Source: Pirellulaceae bacterium (lineage in GTDB: Bacteria; Planctomycetota; Planctomycetia; Pirellulales; Pirellulaceae). Taken from it: DNA of 34,624 bases. The notes beneath the pieces are model-generated. The model saw nothing but the letters and a program-made list of their open reading frames with translations, did not search any database and was not told where the DNA came from. The stretch lies in the NCBI GenBank assembly GCA_024102795.1, contig JAGFJK010000034.1, positions 1 through 34,624 on the forward strand. The letters are read 5' to 3'. The translations under genes were made by a program, and so were the position numbers. Positions 1 to 7,646 of this stretch are shown here, piece by piece. Position 1 is the stretch's first letter, and each line of letters begins with the position of its first letter.

Positions 1-1045
1 ATTCCAATTGCCGGGAGTGAAAGTCAGCAGGGCGGGCGCGACCGTGACCTCGCCCGTGTCGCCACTGACCACCGACAACACGACGTTGCTCGAAGGCTGC
101 GCGGTCAGCATGACGGTGATCGAGTCCGTGATTCCCGCTTCGCCGACCACGGTACCGCCGTCGCTTTGCGTGACGGAAACTCCCGGCGAGTCGTCGTCGA
201 TTTTAGTCACCCGCCCGCTCCGATCGTCTACGCCCTCGCCCGCCTCGTCCGACTTCCGCGCCACCACGCTGATGGTAACGATCGTGACCTGGTTACCATC
301 CGCTGCGGGATCGTCCACTCCAGTCACGGTCACGGTTTGCGGCTGATTCCAATTGCCGGGAGTGAAAGTCAGCGTGGCGGGAGCGACCGTGACCTCGCCC
401 GTGTAGCCGCTGACCACCGACAACACGACGTCGCTCGAAGGCTGCGCGGTCAGCATGACGGTGATAGAGTCCGTGGTTCCCGTTTCGCCGACCACGGTAC
501 CGCCGTCGCTTTGCGTGACGGAAATTCCCGGCGAGTCGTCGTCGATGGTCGTCACCGACACGGTCTGATCGGCCAGGCCGTCGAAGGCGTCGTCCGAACT
601 GGCCGCCACCACGCTGATGGTAACGATCGTGACCTGGTTACCATCCGCTGCTGGATCGTCCACTCCAGTCACGGTCACGGTTTGCGGCTGATTCCAATTG
701 CCGGGAGTGAAAGTCAGCAGGGCGGGCGCGACCGTGACCTCGCCCGTGTCGCCACTGACCACCGACAACACGACGTTGCTCGAAGGCTGCGCGGTCGGCA
801 TGACGGTGATCGAGTCCGTGGTTCCCGTTTCGCCGACCACGGTACCGCCGTCGCTTTGCGTGACGGAAATTCCAGCGGCGTCAATGTCGCGCACGATCAC
901 TTCCACAGCGCGATCCAGCGCCGGGTCGAAAGCGTCATTCGAGTCGGCATCCACCACCGACACCGTGACATCGACCCGCCGGTCCCCGTCGACCAGGCCA
1001 TCCGTTGGGGCGGCAACGTTCACCATCTGGATTCGCTGGCCGGCA
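1..1045 (-). repeat. 345-bp tandem repeats encoding Calx-beta-like domains
   Basis: The conserved Trp codon of the motif F-T-P-G-N-W lies at 4, 349, 694, 1048 and 1381, so the period is 345, 345, 354 and 333 bp. The first three units (1-345, 346-690, 691 to about 875) are almost identical at the DNA level outside one block of about 60 bp. The two units at 1048 and 1381 are diverged and recognisable only as protein. Each unit encodes about 115 residues with V-S-V-T-Q-S-D-G-G-T-V near its start. The array continues past the left edge. Confidence 0.9.
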
Positions 1046-4000
1046 TCCCAGTCGTCCGGCGTGAAGAGCAGCCTCGCCGGAGTGGCGGCCAGTTCCGCAG
1101 GCAGGGTGCTGACCACCGACAGTTCGACAGGACTATCAGGACGGGCGGTCAATCCCACTCCGATCTGCGTTTGGCCACCTTCGAGCAGTTCCAGTGCTGA
1201 CCGCGACACGGCGATCTGCGACTCGTCGACGTCGATCGACGTAACCGCGATACTGTTGTAGACGCCGTGATACAGTGCGTCTGACTGCGAGGGCTCGACG
1301 TGGACGGTAATCGTCGAGCTTTGGTCGCCGTCGTCCACTTGATCGGGTACCCCGGCAATGGTCACCGACTTCGGTTGGTCCCAGTCGCTCGGCGAAAATG
1401 CCAACACGGACGGGAACACAATCGTTTCCGTCGTGTCGCTGCTGAGCAACGACAGCGTCACTGGTCCCGGAGGTTGGACCGACAAGCGGACGTCCACGGA
1501 CTGCCCGTCGAGTACGTCGTCCGACCATGGCTCGTCCACGGTAACGGCGATTCTTGACAACATAATCTCCGGGGTCACGGACAGCACGCTGGCGGTCGCG
1601 GCAAGATTACCATTCGCCGAGAGCACTCCGGTCGTGACATCGGCCGCGACAGAGACGGTGACTTGTCCATCTTGCAGGGGATTGACCAACAGCGAGTACG
1701 ACTGCCCGCTGCTGGACGCAAATTGCCCCTTCGTGCCATTGTTCACTGTGATGTCGTCCGCCGTGAAGCCAGTGACCGCTTCCTGGAAGTGAAACAGGAA
1801 CTCAATCGGTTTGTCGGCCGTGACAGTCTGATCGGGCGAGATATGGAGCGGGACGACGGGAAGCGGCGTGCCAACCACCAGGATGTCATCGAACGTCATC
1901 CCGGACTCGCGTCCAGTGCGACGGTCCTCGCCACGTCCAAACCGCGAGAAACGGACCAGCAGACGGGATGCCGACTCCAGTCCCACGTCTGCCAGGTGAT
2001 CCTGAAGGCTTAGCAGGTGGCGCTGAGGCTCCGCCGCCGAACTCTCCCTGGTGAGGTGATACGCTACGTACCAGTGTTCACCGTCCACCGAGAACAGCAC
2101 TCCGTCGCCATTGGGGTCCGTGACGACGTGGCTTTCGGGATCCGATGCGACTTGATCGTCGTATTCGGAGCCAAGTTCCTTCTGATAGAAGGCCAGCGCC
2201 AGGTCACTGAAGGCGGCCGCGTTGATTTCGATCGTCGCGGTTGTGAGTTGCGGCATGACTCCCCGGCTCAGCACCAGGTGCTGAGCGCCGTGAATCGGCG
2301 CGTGGAACCTCGTGACCTCGCCACCGTTCCATCCCCCCGCCGGCAGCGACTCGAAATCCTCCTGAAACACGATCTCACTCAGACCGCGGTCGGCCACCAG
2401 GATCGTTACCGTAGCGTCGCGGGACAGTGGCGGCGTTCCATTGTCGGTGGCGCGGATGACCAGTTGGTGGCTGTCGTCGAGCCGATGCCGAAGCAGGGAG
2501 GGTCTCGCCACGACAAGGCGGTCACCGTCAATGGCGAAAACGCCCGCCCGGTTGCCGTCGAGGATCTGGAATTCGATCTCGTGGTCTTCCGGATCGGTCG
2601 CCACCAGGGTTCCGACAACGGCGTCACGGGCGAGCCCCTCATCCACGGCGAATTGCTGATCGGCGAAGTCCGGTTTCGACTGGCCGATAATGGGCGTGCC
2701 CGTCACGTGAACGTTGTCGAGGGCCAGTCCCAGATTGGGTCCTGTGCCGCCGGTGGTGGTGAGTTTCCCTCGATTTCCAAAGCGAACGTGCATGACTCCC
2801 TGGCTTACGACATCGGTGTGCCCTTCTTCGATCAGCCGGGTGATGTGGGCCGAGACATCGACGATGGCGGTCGTGTACGAAGTCCGCGGATCGAACTGGA
2901 AGACATCGTGCCAGACGTCTTCCTCCCAACTCAGGGCGAGAACGTCCACGGGATCGAACAGGGTATCCAGGACCCGGTAGTCAAATGACAGCTTCACATG
3001 GAAGTGCCCGGAAAGATCGACCGGAAACGCCGCCTCGGCATACGATCCCAGCCGGCTAACTTGAGACGAATGGTCGAGCACCAGATGATGCTCGCCCAGG
3101 TCGCAACACGCGACGTCCGGCGACGAGTCCACTCGTACGTTGCTGTGGATACTGGTCGTGGACACCAGCCAAGGCGGCTGGTTCAGTTCCCCGGTTTCGA
3201 AGTCGTCGAAGAACAGCGTCCGTTCGCCGGCGGCGACACGGATGGTCAGTTGGACGGAGTCGTCCGGCGTACTTCCAATCTCGGGGTCATCCACGCTGAT
3301 GGCCACTTGCAGCTCGGAATCGACCGTGGCGTCCAGCACGGTGCCGGCCTTCAGGAACAGCCGGCTGTCGTTCAGCTCGAATAACGGCGCGTCCGGCCCG
3401 GTGATCGAAAGCTGATACGAGCCGCCGTCATCCTGGACATCGATCGTGGCGACCGGAATCGGGTCCTGGTTGTCGACGCGATCGGAGATCACTTGGACGA
3501 CGTTGCTCAAGATCAAGGTCGGGGCGACGTCGTTGACGTTGATCAGTTCCAGGACGAACAGTTCGCTGTCGGCCACATGACTGCCCACAGGTAGTTCGCC
3601 GACGTTGGCGGTGACGAACAGTTGGGGGTGCAGTTCGTAGTCCAGGTCCGCTCCGGCCCGCAGATACATGCTGTCGCCGAGCAGCTCGAAGGCGGCGGCA
3701 TGCGTTCCGGTAAGGAATCTGGCCGGGGTGGAGTCAGTGGGGTCGTCGACGACAAGATCCGCCACTTTCCGGCGGGCGGATACGTCGGCGTCCTCGGAAA
3801 GGAATTCGACGACGGGGACGATTCGCAGCAACGGCAGCACCTCGAAGGACCAGGCGTCGCGGCCGGTGAGCCCTCGAAACGGGTTGCCGCGAAGATCCTC
3901 GAACGCGCCCGCGTCGACTTCGACGTAATACTCACCGCGCTTCTCCAGGGTCACCGACGGGTCGACCACGACGGTCGCGCCGGCGATGGCGACGTGGCTG

Positions 4001-6078
4001 GAGGTCGCCGGGATACGCTCGACGAGCAACCCGCTGGACTTGCGGCGAATCACAAGGTCGCCCGTTCCCGCCTGGACTTCCTCGTCAAACGTCAAACGAA
4101 GTTGGCCGTCGCGGGAGGCGGTGTCCGAGTTGGGCGCGGGGGACAGGGATTCGATGACGGGACCCTGGCGGTCGAAACCCGCCGGCGGCTGGTGTCCGTG
4201 GATCGTCAGTTCCACGTCCCGCAGGGTCCCGGTCCGGCCGGAACTGCCGTCGATCACCTCCAGTTTCCAGCTGCCCGCCGATAGTTCGTCGCGGTGACGC
4301 TGGCTGGTGAATGTGTAGTTCGCGTAGTCACGGCCGTTGTCCACGCTGCGGCAGATGATACGCGATGGGAGGTCGAGCGCATCGCAATGCTCATGGTAAT
4401 CGGCCAGTACCGACCGGGTACCCTGCGGCGAGGTCAGTACGATCCTCAGGTCTCCGCGGTTGGCGTGCGTAATGTTGACTCGCACCGAGACGTTTTCGAT
4501 GACCAGGTTCTCGGCAATCTCCACGCTGGACGAGACTCCCGCGGCCTGGCCGTCGGGAATCGGCAGGTTCAAGTTTTGGGCCGAGGCATTCGCCGTGACT
4601 TCGGCGGTTAGGTTTTCGTGGCGTTCCGCGGCATCCACGGCTGCCGCGGCATCCACGGCGCCGAACCCATACTTGTGGTTCACCCAATGGCTGCCTCCGT
4701 TAAGCTGCCAATCGGAGTCGGAAGGGTCGGTCCTGCGGGCGGTGTCCGCCAGGATGTATTGCACGTCGCGCCACGTGAGATCGGGGTTGGCTTCCAACAT
4801 CAAGGCCACGACACCGGAGACCAAGGGGGCCGCGGAGGAGGTACCACCGAAGTCGTAGGTGTACGCGGTCATGCTCAATCCGGGATAGCCGATCAGGTCC
4901 GTGGTGGTGATGCCGACGCCTATGCCGTCACTGGAATAGGCTGAGACCAGCAGCGCAGCGCCCGGTTCGCTGTAGACGGACTGATTGCCGCGGTGGTCGA
5001 TCGCGCCGACCGCGATCGTGAACCGCGAATTGGCGAAGAGGTCGTAGTTGACGTTATCGGCGAGGGCTCCGCCGTTACCGCCGGCCCACACGTAAATCGC
5101 CCCTTTGCCATCACGCCCGAGCTCCGCCCCCAGTTGAACCGCGGCCAGCTCGAGTTGTGACGCTTGTCCGTACCGAATCGAGGCCACGTCGGGCGGACCC
5201 CAACTGCTGTTGTAGACGTCGATGATGTCGCCGCAGGCGGCACTCCGTTGCAGGCAATGGGTCAATGCGCCGGCAGCCTGCTCGCCAGTGAAGGCGGCGC
5301 CGGTGAGACGGAGACCGGCGAGCTCGGCGCGCTGGGCAACTCCGGTGACGCCCAGACTGTTATTCCCAGTTGCCGCCGCTACCCCGGCCACCGCCGTACC
5401 ATGGGAGTTTTCAAGTCGCGGGTCGCCCAGGAATTCAGGCTGCGGATCGGGATCGCCGCCCACATAATCGTAGCTCAGATCCGGGCGGTACCGTCCCTTG
5501 AGATCGGGATGCGTGTATTGCAGGCCGTCGTCGACGATGGCAATCACCACTCCGTCGCCGAGATACGAGTCCCACACTCCGACCACATTCGCGTCGGCTC
5601 CCGGAAGCCCACCGCTCTGGCCCACGTTCTTCAGGTGCCATTGATCGGGAAACAGCGGGTCGTTCGGTTCCCCACGATTCGCAAACGTCTTGGGCAACAT
5701 CGCGGTCAATCGATCGACATCGGTTCCCAGCAGGCCGACAGCCCGCGCAGCTTCTTGCAGCGTCACGGGCGAGTGGTAGTCGACGACGGCATGGTGGCCG
5801 AGAATCGGGTTGGGGCGAAGATCGGTCACCAGACAACCTTGTTGTTGGTGCACCTGGTCCAGGCTGGGCATTGCCACCGCGTCACCAAAATCGACCAGCC
5901 AGCTCCGGGACGTGAGCACGGTGTCAGCGGGTGGGGCGTCGTCACCGGGCAGCACCCCACCGGCGGTCAGCAGGCAGCGCGGCTCGAGGCTCTCAGAGAA
6001 CAATCGCCGGCGGCGACCTGGTTGACGATGGCGGGCTCGCCCATCTCCCGAACGCCGGGTCAGGATGGATCTTCTCAT
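1..6078 (-). CDS. Giant LEPR-XLL kexin-like subtilase with P domain and Calx-beta-like repeats (C-terminus cut by window edge)
   Basis: One reading frame stays open from 6078 to base 1 (about 2,026 codons) with no stop, so the C-terminus lies outside the window. The N-terminus is basic and carries SLEPRCLL at about residues 30-37, the planctomycete LEPR-XLL signature of exported giant proteins. An S8B (kexin/furin type) catalytic domain follows: Asp183 (AIVDDGL), His226 (SHGTAVAG), oxyanion Asn335 (AGGNGG) and Ser414 (GGTSSAAP). All catalytic residues are present. A P/Homo-B domain (about 487-630, ending SGRTGTLRDVELTI) follows. Then come cadherin-like modules, two modules opening with D-F-E (at about 3,200 and 2,370), a bacterial Ig-like segment (FQEAVTGFTADDITV, about 1,800) and at least five Calx-beta-like repeats. 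Probable role: secreted or cell-surface protease/adhesin. The start at 6078 has AAGG upstream; 6093 is an in-frame alternative. It lies 116 bp downstream of the PDZ gene. Confidence 0.9.
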   Translation of the reverse strand, partial: MRRSILTRRSGDGRARHRQPGRRRRLFSESLEPRCLLTAGGVLPGDDAPPADTVLTSRSWLVDFGDAVAMPSLDQVHQQQGCLVTDLRPNPILGHHAVVDYHSPVTLQEAARAVGLLGTDVDRLTAMLPKTFANRGEPNDPLFPDQWHLKNVGQSGGLPGADANVVGVWDSYLGDGVVIAIVDDGLQYTHPDLKGRYRPDLSYDYVGGDPDPQPEFLGDPRLENSHGTAVAGVAAATGNNSLGVTGVAQRAELAGLRLTGAAFTGEQAAGALTHCLQRSAACGDIIDVYNSSWGPPDVASIRYGQASQLELAAVQLGAELGRDGKGAIYVWAGGNGGALADNVNYDLFANSRFTIAVGAIDHRGNQSVYSEPGAALLVSAYSSDGIGVGITTTDLIGYPGLSMTAYTYDFGGTSSAAPLVSGVVALMLEANPDLTWRDVQYILADTARRTDPSDSDWQLNGGSHWVNHKYGFGAVDAAAAVDAAERHENLTAEVTANASAQNLNLPIPDGQAAGVSSSVEIAENLVIENVSVRVNITHANRGDLRIVLTSPQGTRSVLADYHEHCDALDLPSRIICRSVDNGRDYANYTFTSQRHRDELSAGSWKLEVIDGSSGRTGTLRDVELTIHGHQPPAGFDRQGPVIESLSPAPNSDTASRDGQLRLTFDEEVQAGTGDLVIRRKSSGLLVERIPATSSHVAIAGATVVVDPSVTLEKRGEYYVEVDAGAFEDLRGNPFRGLTGRDAWSFEVLPLLRIVPVVEFLSEDADVSARRKVADLVVDDPTDSTPARFLTGTHAAAFELLGDSMYLRAGADLDYELHPQLFVTANVGELPVGSHVADSELFVLELINVNDVAPTLILSNVVQVISDRVDNQDPIPVATIDVQDDGGSYQLSITGPDAPLFELNDSRLFLKAGTVLDATVDSELQVAISVDDPEIGSTPDDSVQLTIRVAAGERTLFFDDFETGELNQPPWLVSTTSIHSNVRVDSSPDVACCDLGEHHLVLDHSSQVSRLGSYAEAAFPVDLSGHFHVKLSFDYRVLDTLFDPVDVLALSWEEDVWHDVFQFDPRTSYTTAIVDVSAHITRLIEEGHTDVVSQGVMHVRFGNRGKLTTTGGTGPNLGLALDNVHVTGTPIIGQSKPDFADQQFAVDEGLARDAVVGTLVATDPEDHEIEFQILDGNRAGVFAIDGDRLVVARPSLLRHRLDDSHQLVIRATDNGTPPLSRDATVTILVADRGLSEIVFQEDFESLPAGGWNGGEVTRFHAPIHGAQHLVLSRGVMPQLTTATIEINAAAFSDLALAFYQKELGSEYDDQVASDPESHVVTDPNGDGVLFSVDGEHWYVAYHLTRESSAAEPQRHLLSLQDHLADVGLESASRLLVRFSRFGRGEDRRTGRESGMTFDDILVVGTPLPVVPLHISPDQTVTADKPIEFLFHFQEAVTGFTADDITVNNGTKGQFASSSGQSYSLLVNPLQDGQVTVSVAADVTTGVLSANGNLAATASVLSVTPEIMLSRIAVTVDEPWSDDVLDGQSVDVRLSVQPPGPVTLSLLSSDTTETIVFPSVLAFSPSDWDQPKSVTIAGVPDQVDDGDQSSTITVHVEPSQSDALYHGVYNSIAVTSIDVDESQIAVSRSALELLEGGQTQIGVGLTARPDSPVELSVVSTLPAELAATPARLLFTPDDWDAGQRIQMVNVAAPTDGLVDGDRRVDVTVSVVDADSNDAFDPALDRAVEVIVRDIDAAGISVTQSDGGTVVGETGTTDSITVMPTAQPSSNVVLSVVSGDTGEVTVAPALLTFTPGNWNQPQTVTVTGVDDPAADGNQVTIVTISVVAASSDDAFDGLADQTVSVTTIDDDSPGISVTQSDGGTVVGETGTTDSITVMLTAQPSSDVVLSVVSGYTGEVTVAPATLTFTPGNWNQPQTVTVTGVDDPAADGNQVTIVTISVVARKSDEAGEGVDDRSGRVTKIDDDSPGVSVTQSDGGTVVGEAGITDSITVMLTAQPSSNVVLSVVSGDTGEVTVAPALLTFTPGNWN

Positions 6079-6194
6079 GTACGGGACCTTCATGCGTCTG
6101 GGCAAGGTATGGCGGAAAGTTTTCGTGATCGCGAACAACCTGCGCCGAGACTCCACCACTCCACCGAAATGGCTTTGAAAGATGGAGTCGAATG

Positions 6195-6641
6195 CTACCG
6201 GGATTTGCGGCGATTGCCGTTTTCCCGTCCGTCGCCTGGGCCACCGGTCCTGTACTCCATACCGCCTCCCGCAGGCGCGCCTTGGCTTCGACCGATCCAG
6301 ACGTGATATACTTCGCCCCGCGGGCTCCGCAGCACCATGCGCGCCTCCGCTCCGATCGGGACCCCATCGCGGGCGGCCAGCAGACGCCTCATGCTCGGAG
6401 TGGCGCTGCCGTCGAGTTCCAGGATCACGTCTCCTCGTCGAAGATCCGCAGTTCGCGCCATGCGAGAGGCCGGCGTGTTGGGGATGAAGCCCTGGATCTC
6501 CATGCCTCCGAACCTCGGCGCGACGTACACTCCCAGATGCCCTGGGAAGTCGGGGTTGTCCTGAGCGGCGCCGACTTCGGCCCAACCGACCACGACCACC
6601 ATCGCCACTAGAATGCTGACTGCGCTTGTTCGACACAACAT
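6195..6641 (-). CDS. Small secreted PDZ-domain protein
   Basis: A protein of 148 residues. The start at 6641 was chosen because GGAGG lies 8 bp upstream and the first 28 residues form a clean signal peptide: a basic start, a hydrophobic run of Val/Ala/Leu, and an A-x-A-type end at about VGAAQ. The frame is open further upstream, but that extension looks non-coding. The mature part has a PDZ pattern: GHLGVYV, then GGMEIQGFIPNTPASRMA, R-R-G-D-V-I-L-E-L-D-G and a final beta strand. PDZ domains of this kind bind C-termini or unfolded segments in the periplasm. No protease domain is attached. It is upstream of and co-directional with the giant subtilase (gap about 116 bp), so the two may be co-transcribed; whether they interact is inference. 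Confidence 0.8.
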   Translation of the reverse strand: MLCRTSAVSILVAMVVVVGWAEVGAAQDNPDFPGHLGVYVAPRFGGMEIQGFIPNTPASRMARTADLRRGDVILELDGSATPSMRRLLAARDGVPIGAEARMVLRSPRGEVYHVWIGRSQGAPAGGGMEYRTGGPGDGRENGNRRKSR

Positions 6642-6804
6642 GGACGTAACCTCCGTTTCTGGAAACCAACTGACATTTGCCGTGCGATCCGCGGCGAGGC
6701 GTCTTGGCCTGGTCGCCACTGAATTACCGTCTGATACGGTTGGCTCGGAGTCATCTCTCAAGCCCAGGCGAAAATAAGGGCGCATTCGCGGTCCGGTTGA
6801 GTTT

Positions 6805-6840
6805 CGCCGTGTTCTCACGGCGCCTTGGCCCTGCTATAAC
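6805..6840 (+). promoter_or_regulatory. Putative promoter with overlapping palindrome upstream of the ECF sigma gene
   Basis: TTCTCA (6812-6817), a 17-bp spacer and TATAAC (6835-6840) resemble a housekeeping promoter. The -35 element sits inside a perfect inverted repeat, CGCCGTG-TTCT-CACGGCG (6805-6822), which could be an operator. This is a sequence match only; no transcription start is known. Confidence 0.35.
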
Positions 6841-6917
6841 CGTTCGGGGGGGCAGAGATCTACCATTGTGGCGTTAGCCCTCGGCGACTCGATAGTCAGG
6901 CGGAGGAGGGGACCAGC

Positions 6918-7607
6918 ATGGAGAATCGCAACGGCCATGTGGATACCGATGGCGGCCTGGAAAGGAATGCACATCGGGACACGCGCGCCAGTCTGTTCGA
7001 CAGGTTGCGAAACACGTCGAATCGTTCCCAATTTGAAGCTGCCTGGCAAGAGTTTCAGCAAAAGTACGCGGGATCGATGTATGGCTGGTGCCGTCGCCTG
7101 GGCCTGTCGCGGGAAGATGCCCAGGACCTGCTCCAGGACCTGTTCGTGCATCTGCTCCGGCAGCTCAAGACCTTTGAGTACAACCCCGCCTTGCGTTTTC
7201 GCTCCTGGCTCAAGCGGGTCACGCGCAACGCCGCGATCGACATCTTCAAGAAGAACTCTCGGCGGAGACTGACATCGGGCGCCTTGTTGCACGAGGTAGT
7301 CACGATGGATCAGGTGTGGGAACAACTGGATCGGGCGTTTGAAACGGAGGTTGTCCGGGAGGCTCGCGAACGCGTCAGCAGGCAACTGGCAACCAGTGAC
7401 GTTGGTGTCCGCTACTGGGAGATTTTCGTGGCGACCACCGACAGGGGCGAGGCAACGGTTGAGGTGGCGGAGCGCTGGGGAATAAAAGTCCATCAGGTTT
7501 ACGTGGCGCGAAATCGCGTCCTCCAACTTCTCAAGCAGACTGTCGCCGAGTTGACGGGAGATGAGCAGGATCGGCAACACGACGAACCTGGACCTCAACG
7601 ATGTTGA
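6918..7607 (+). CDS. ECF-type RNA polymerase sigma factor
   Basis: A protein of 229 residues with a GGAGGAGGG Shine-Dalgarno sequence just upstream. Sigma region 2 spans about residues 38-115, with E-D-A-Q-D-L-L-Q-D-L-F (the -10 recognition helix area) and F-R-S-W-L-K-R-V-T-R-N. Region 4 is at about 165-215, with a helix-turn-helix around V-A-E-R-W-G-I-K-V-H-Q-V-Y. Regions 1 and 3 are absent, as expected for ECF factors. A 35-residue N-terminal extension is hydrophilic. The gene is followed after 39 bp by a Ser/Thr kinase with an anti-sigma-like zinc motif. This arrangement suggests that the kinase controls the sigma factor. The ECF subgroup cannot be assigned without a profile search. Confidence 0.92.
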   Translation: MENRNGHVDTDGGLERNAHRDTRASLFDRLRNTSNRSQFEAAWQEFQQKYAGSMYGWCRRLGLSREDAQDLLQDLFVHLLRQLKTFEYNPALRFRSWLKRVTRNAAIDIFKKNSRRRLTSGALLHEVVTMDQVWEQLDRAFETEVVREARERVSRQLATSDVGVRYWEIFVATTDRGEATVEVAERWGIKVHQVYVARNRVLQLLKQTVAELTGDEQDRQHDEPGPQRC

Positions 7608-7646
7608 GTCTTGTCAGCCGATTGGAGGGACGGAGTGGAGAGTAGC

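Noticed and set aside
166-6306. Long plus-strand ORFs (166-1200, 2017-2988, 5164-6306)
   Set aside because: They are antisense to the giant subtilase, whose minus-strand frame is fully open and contains recognisable domains.
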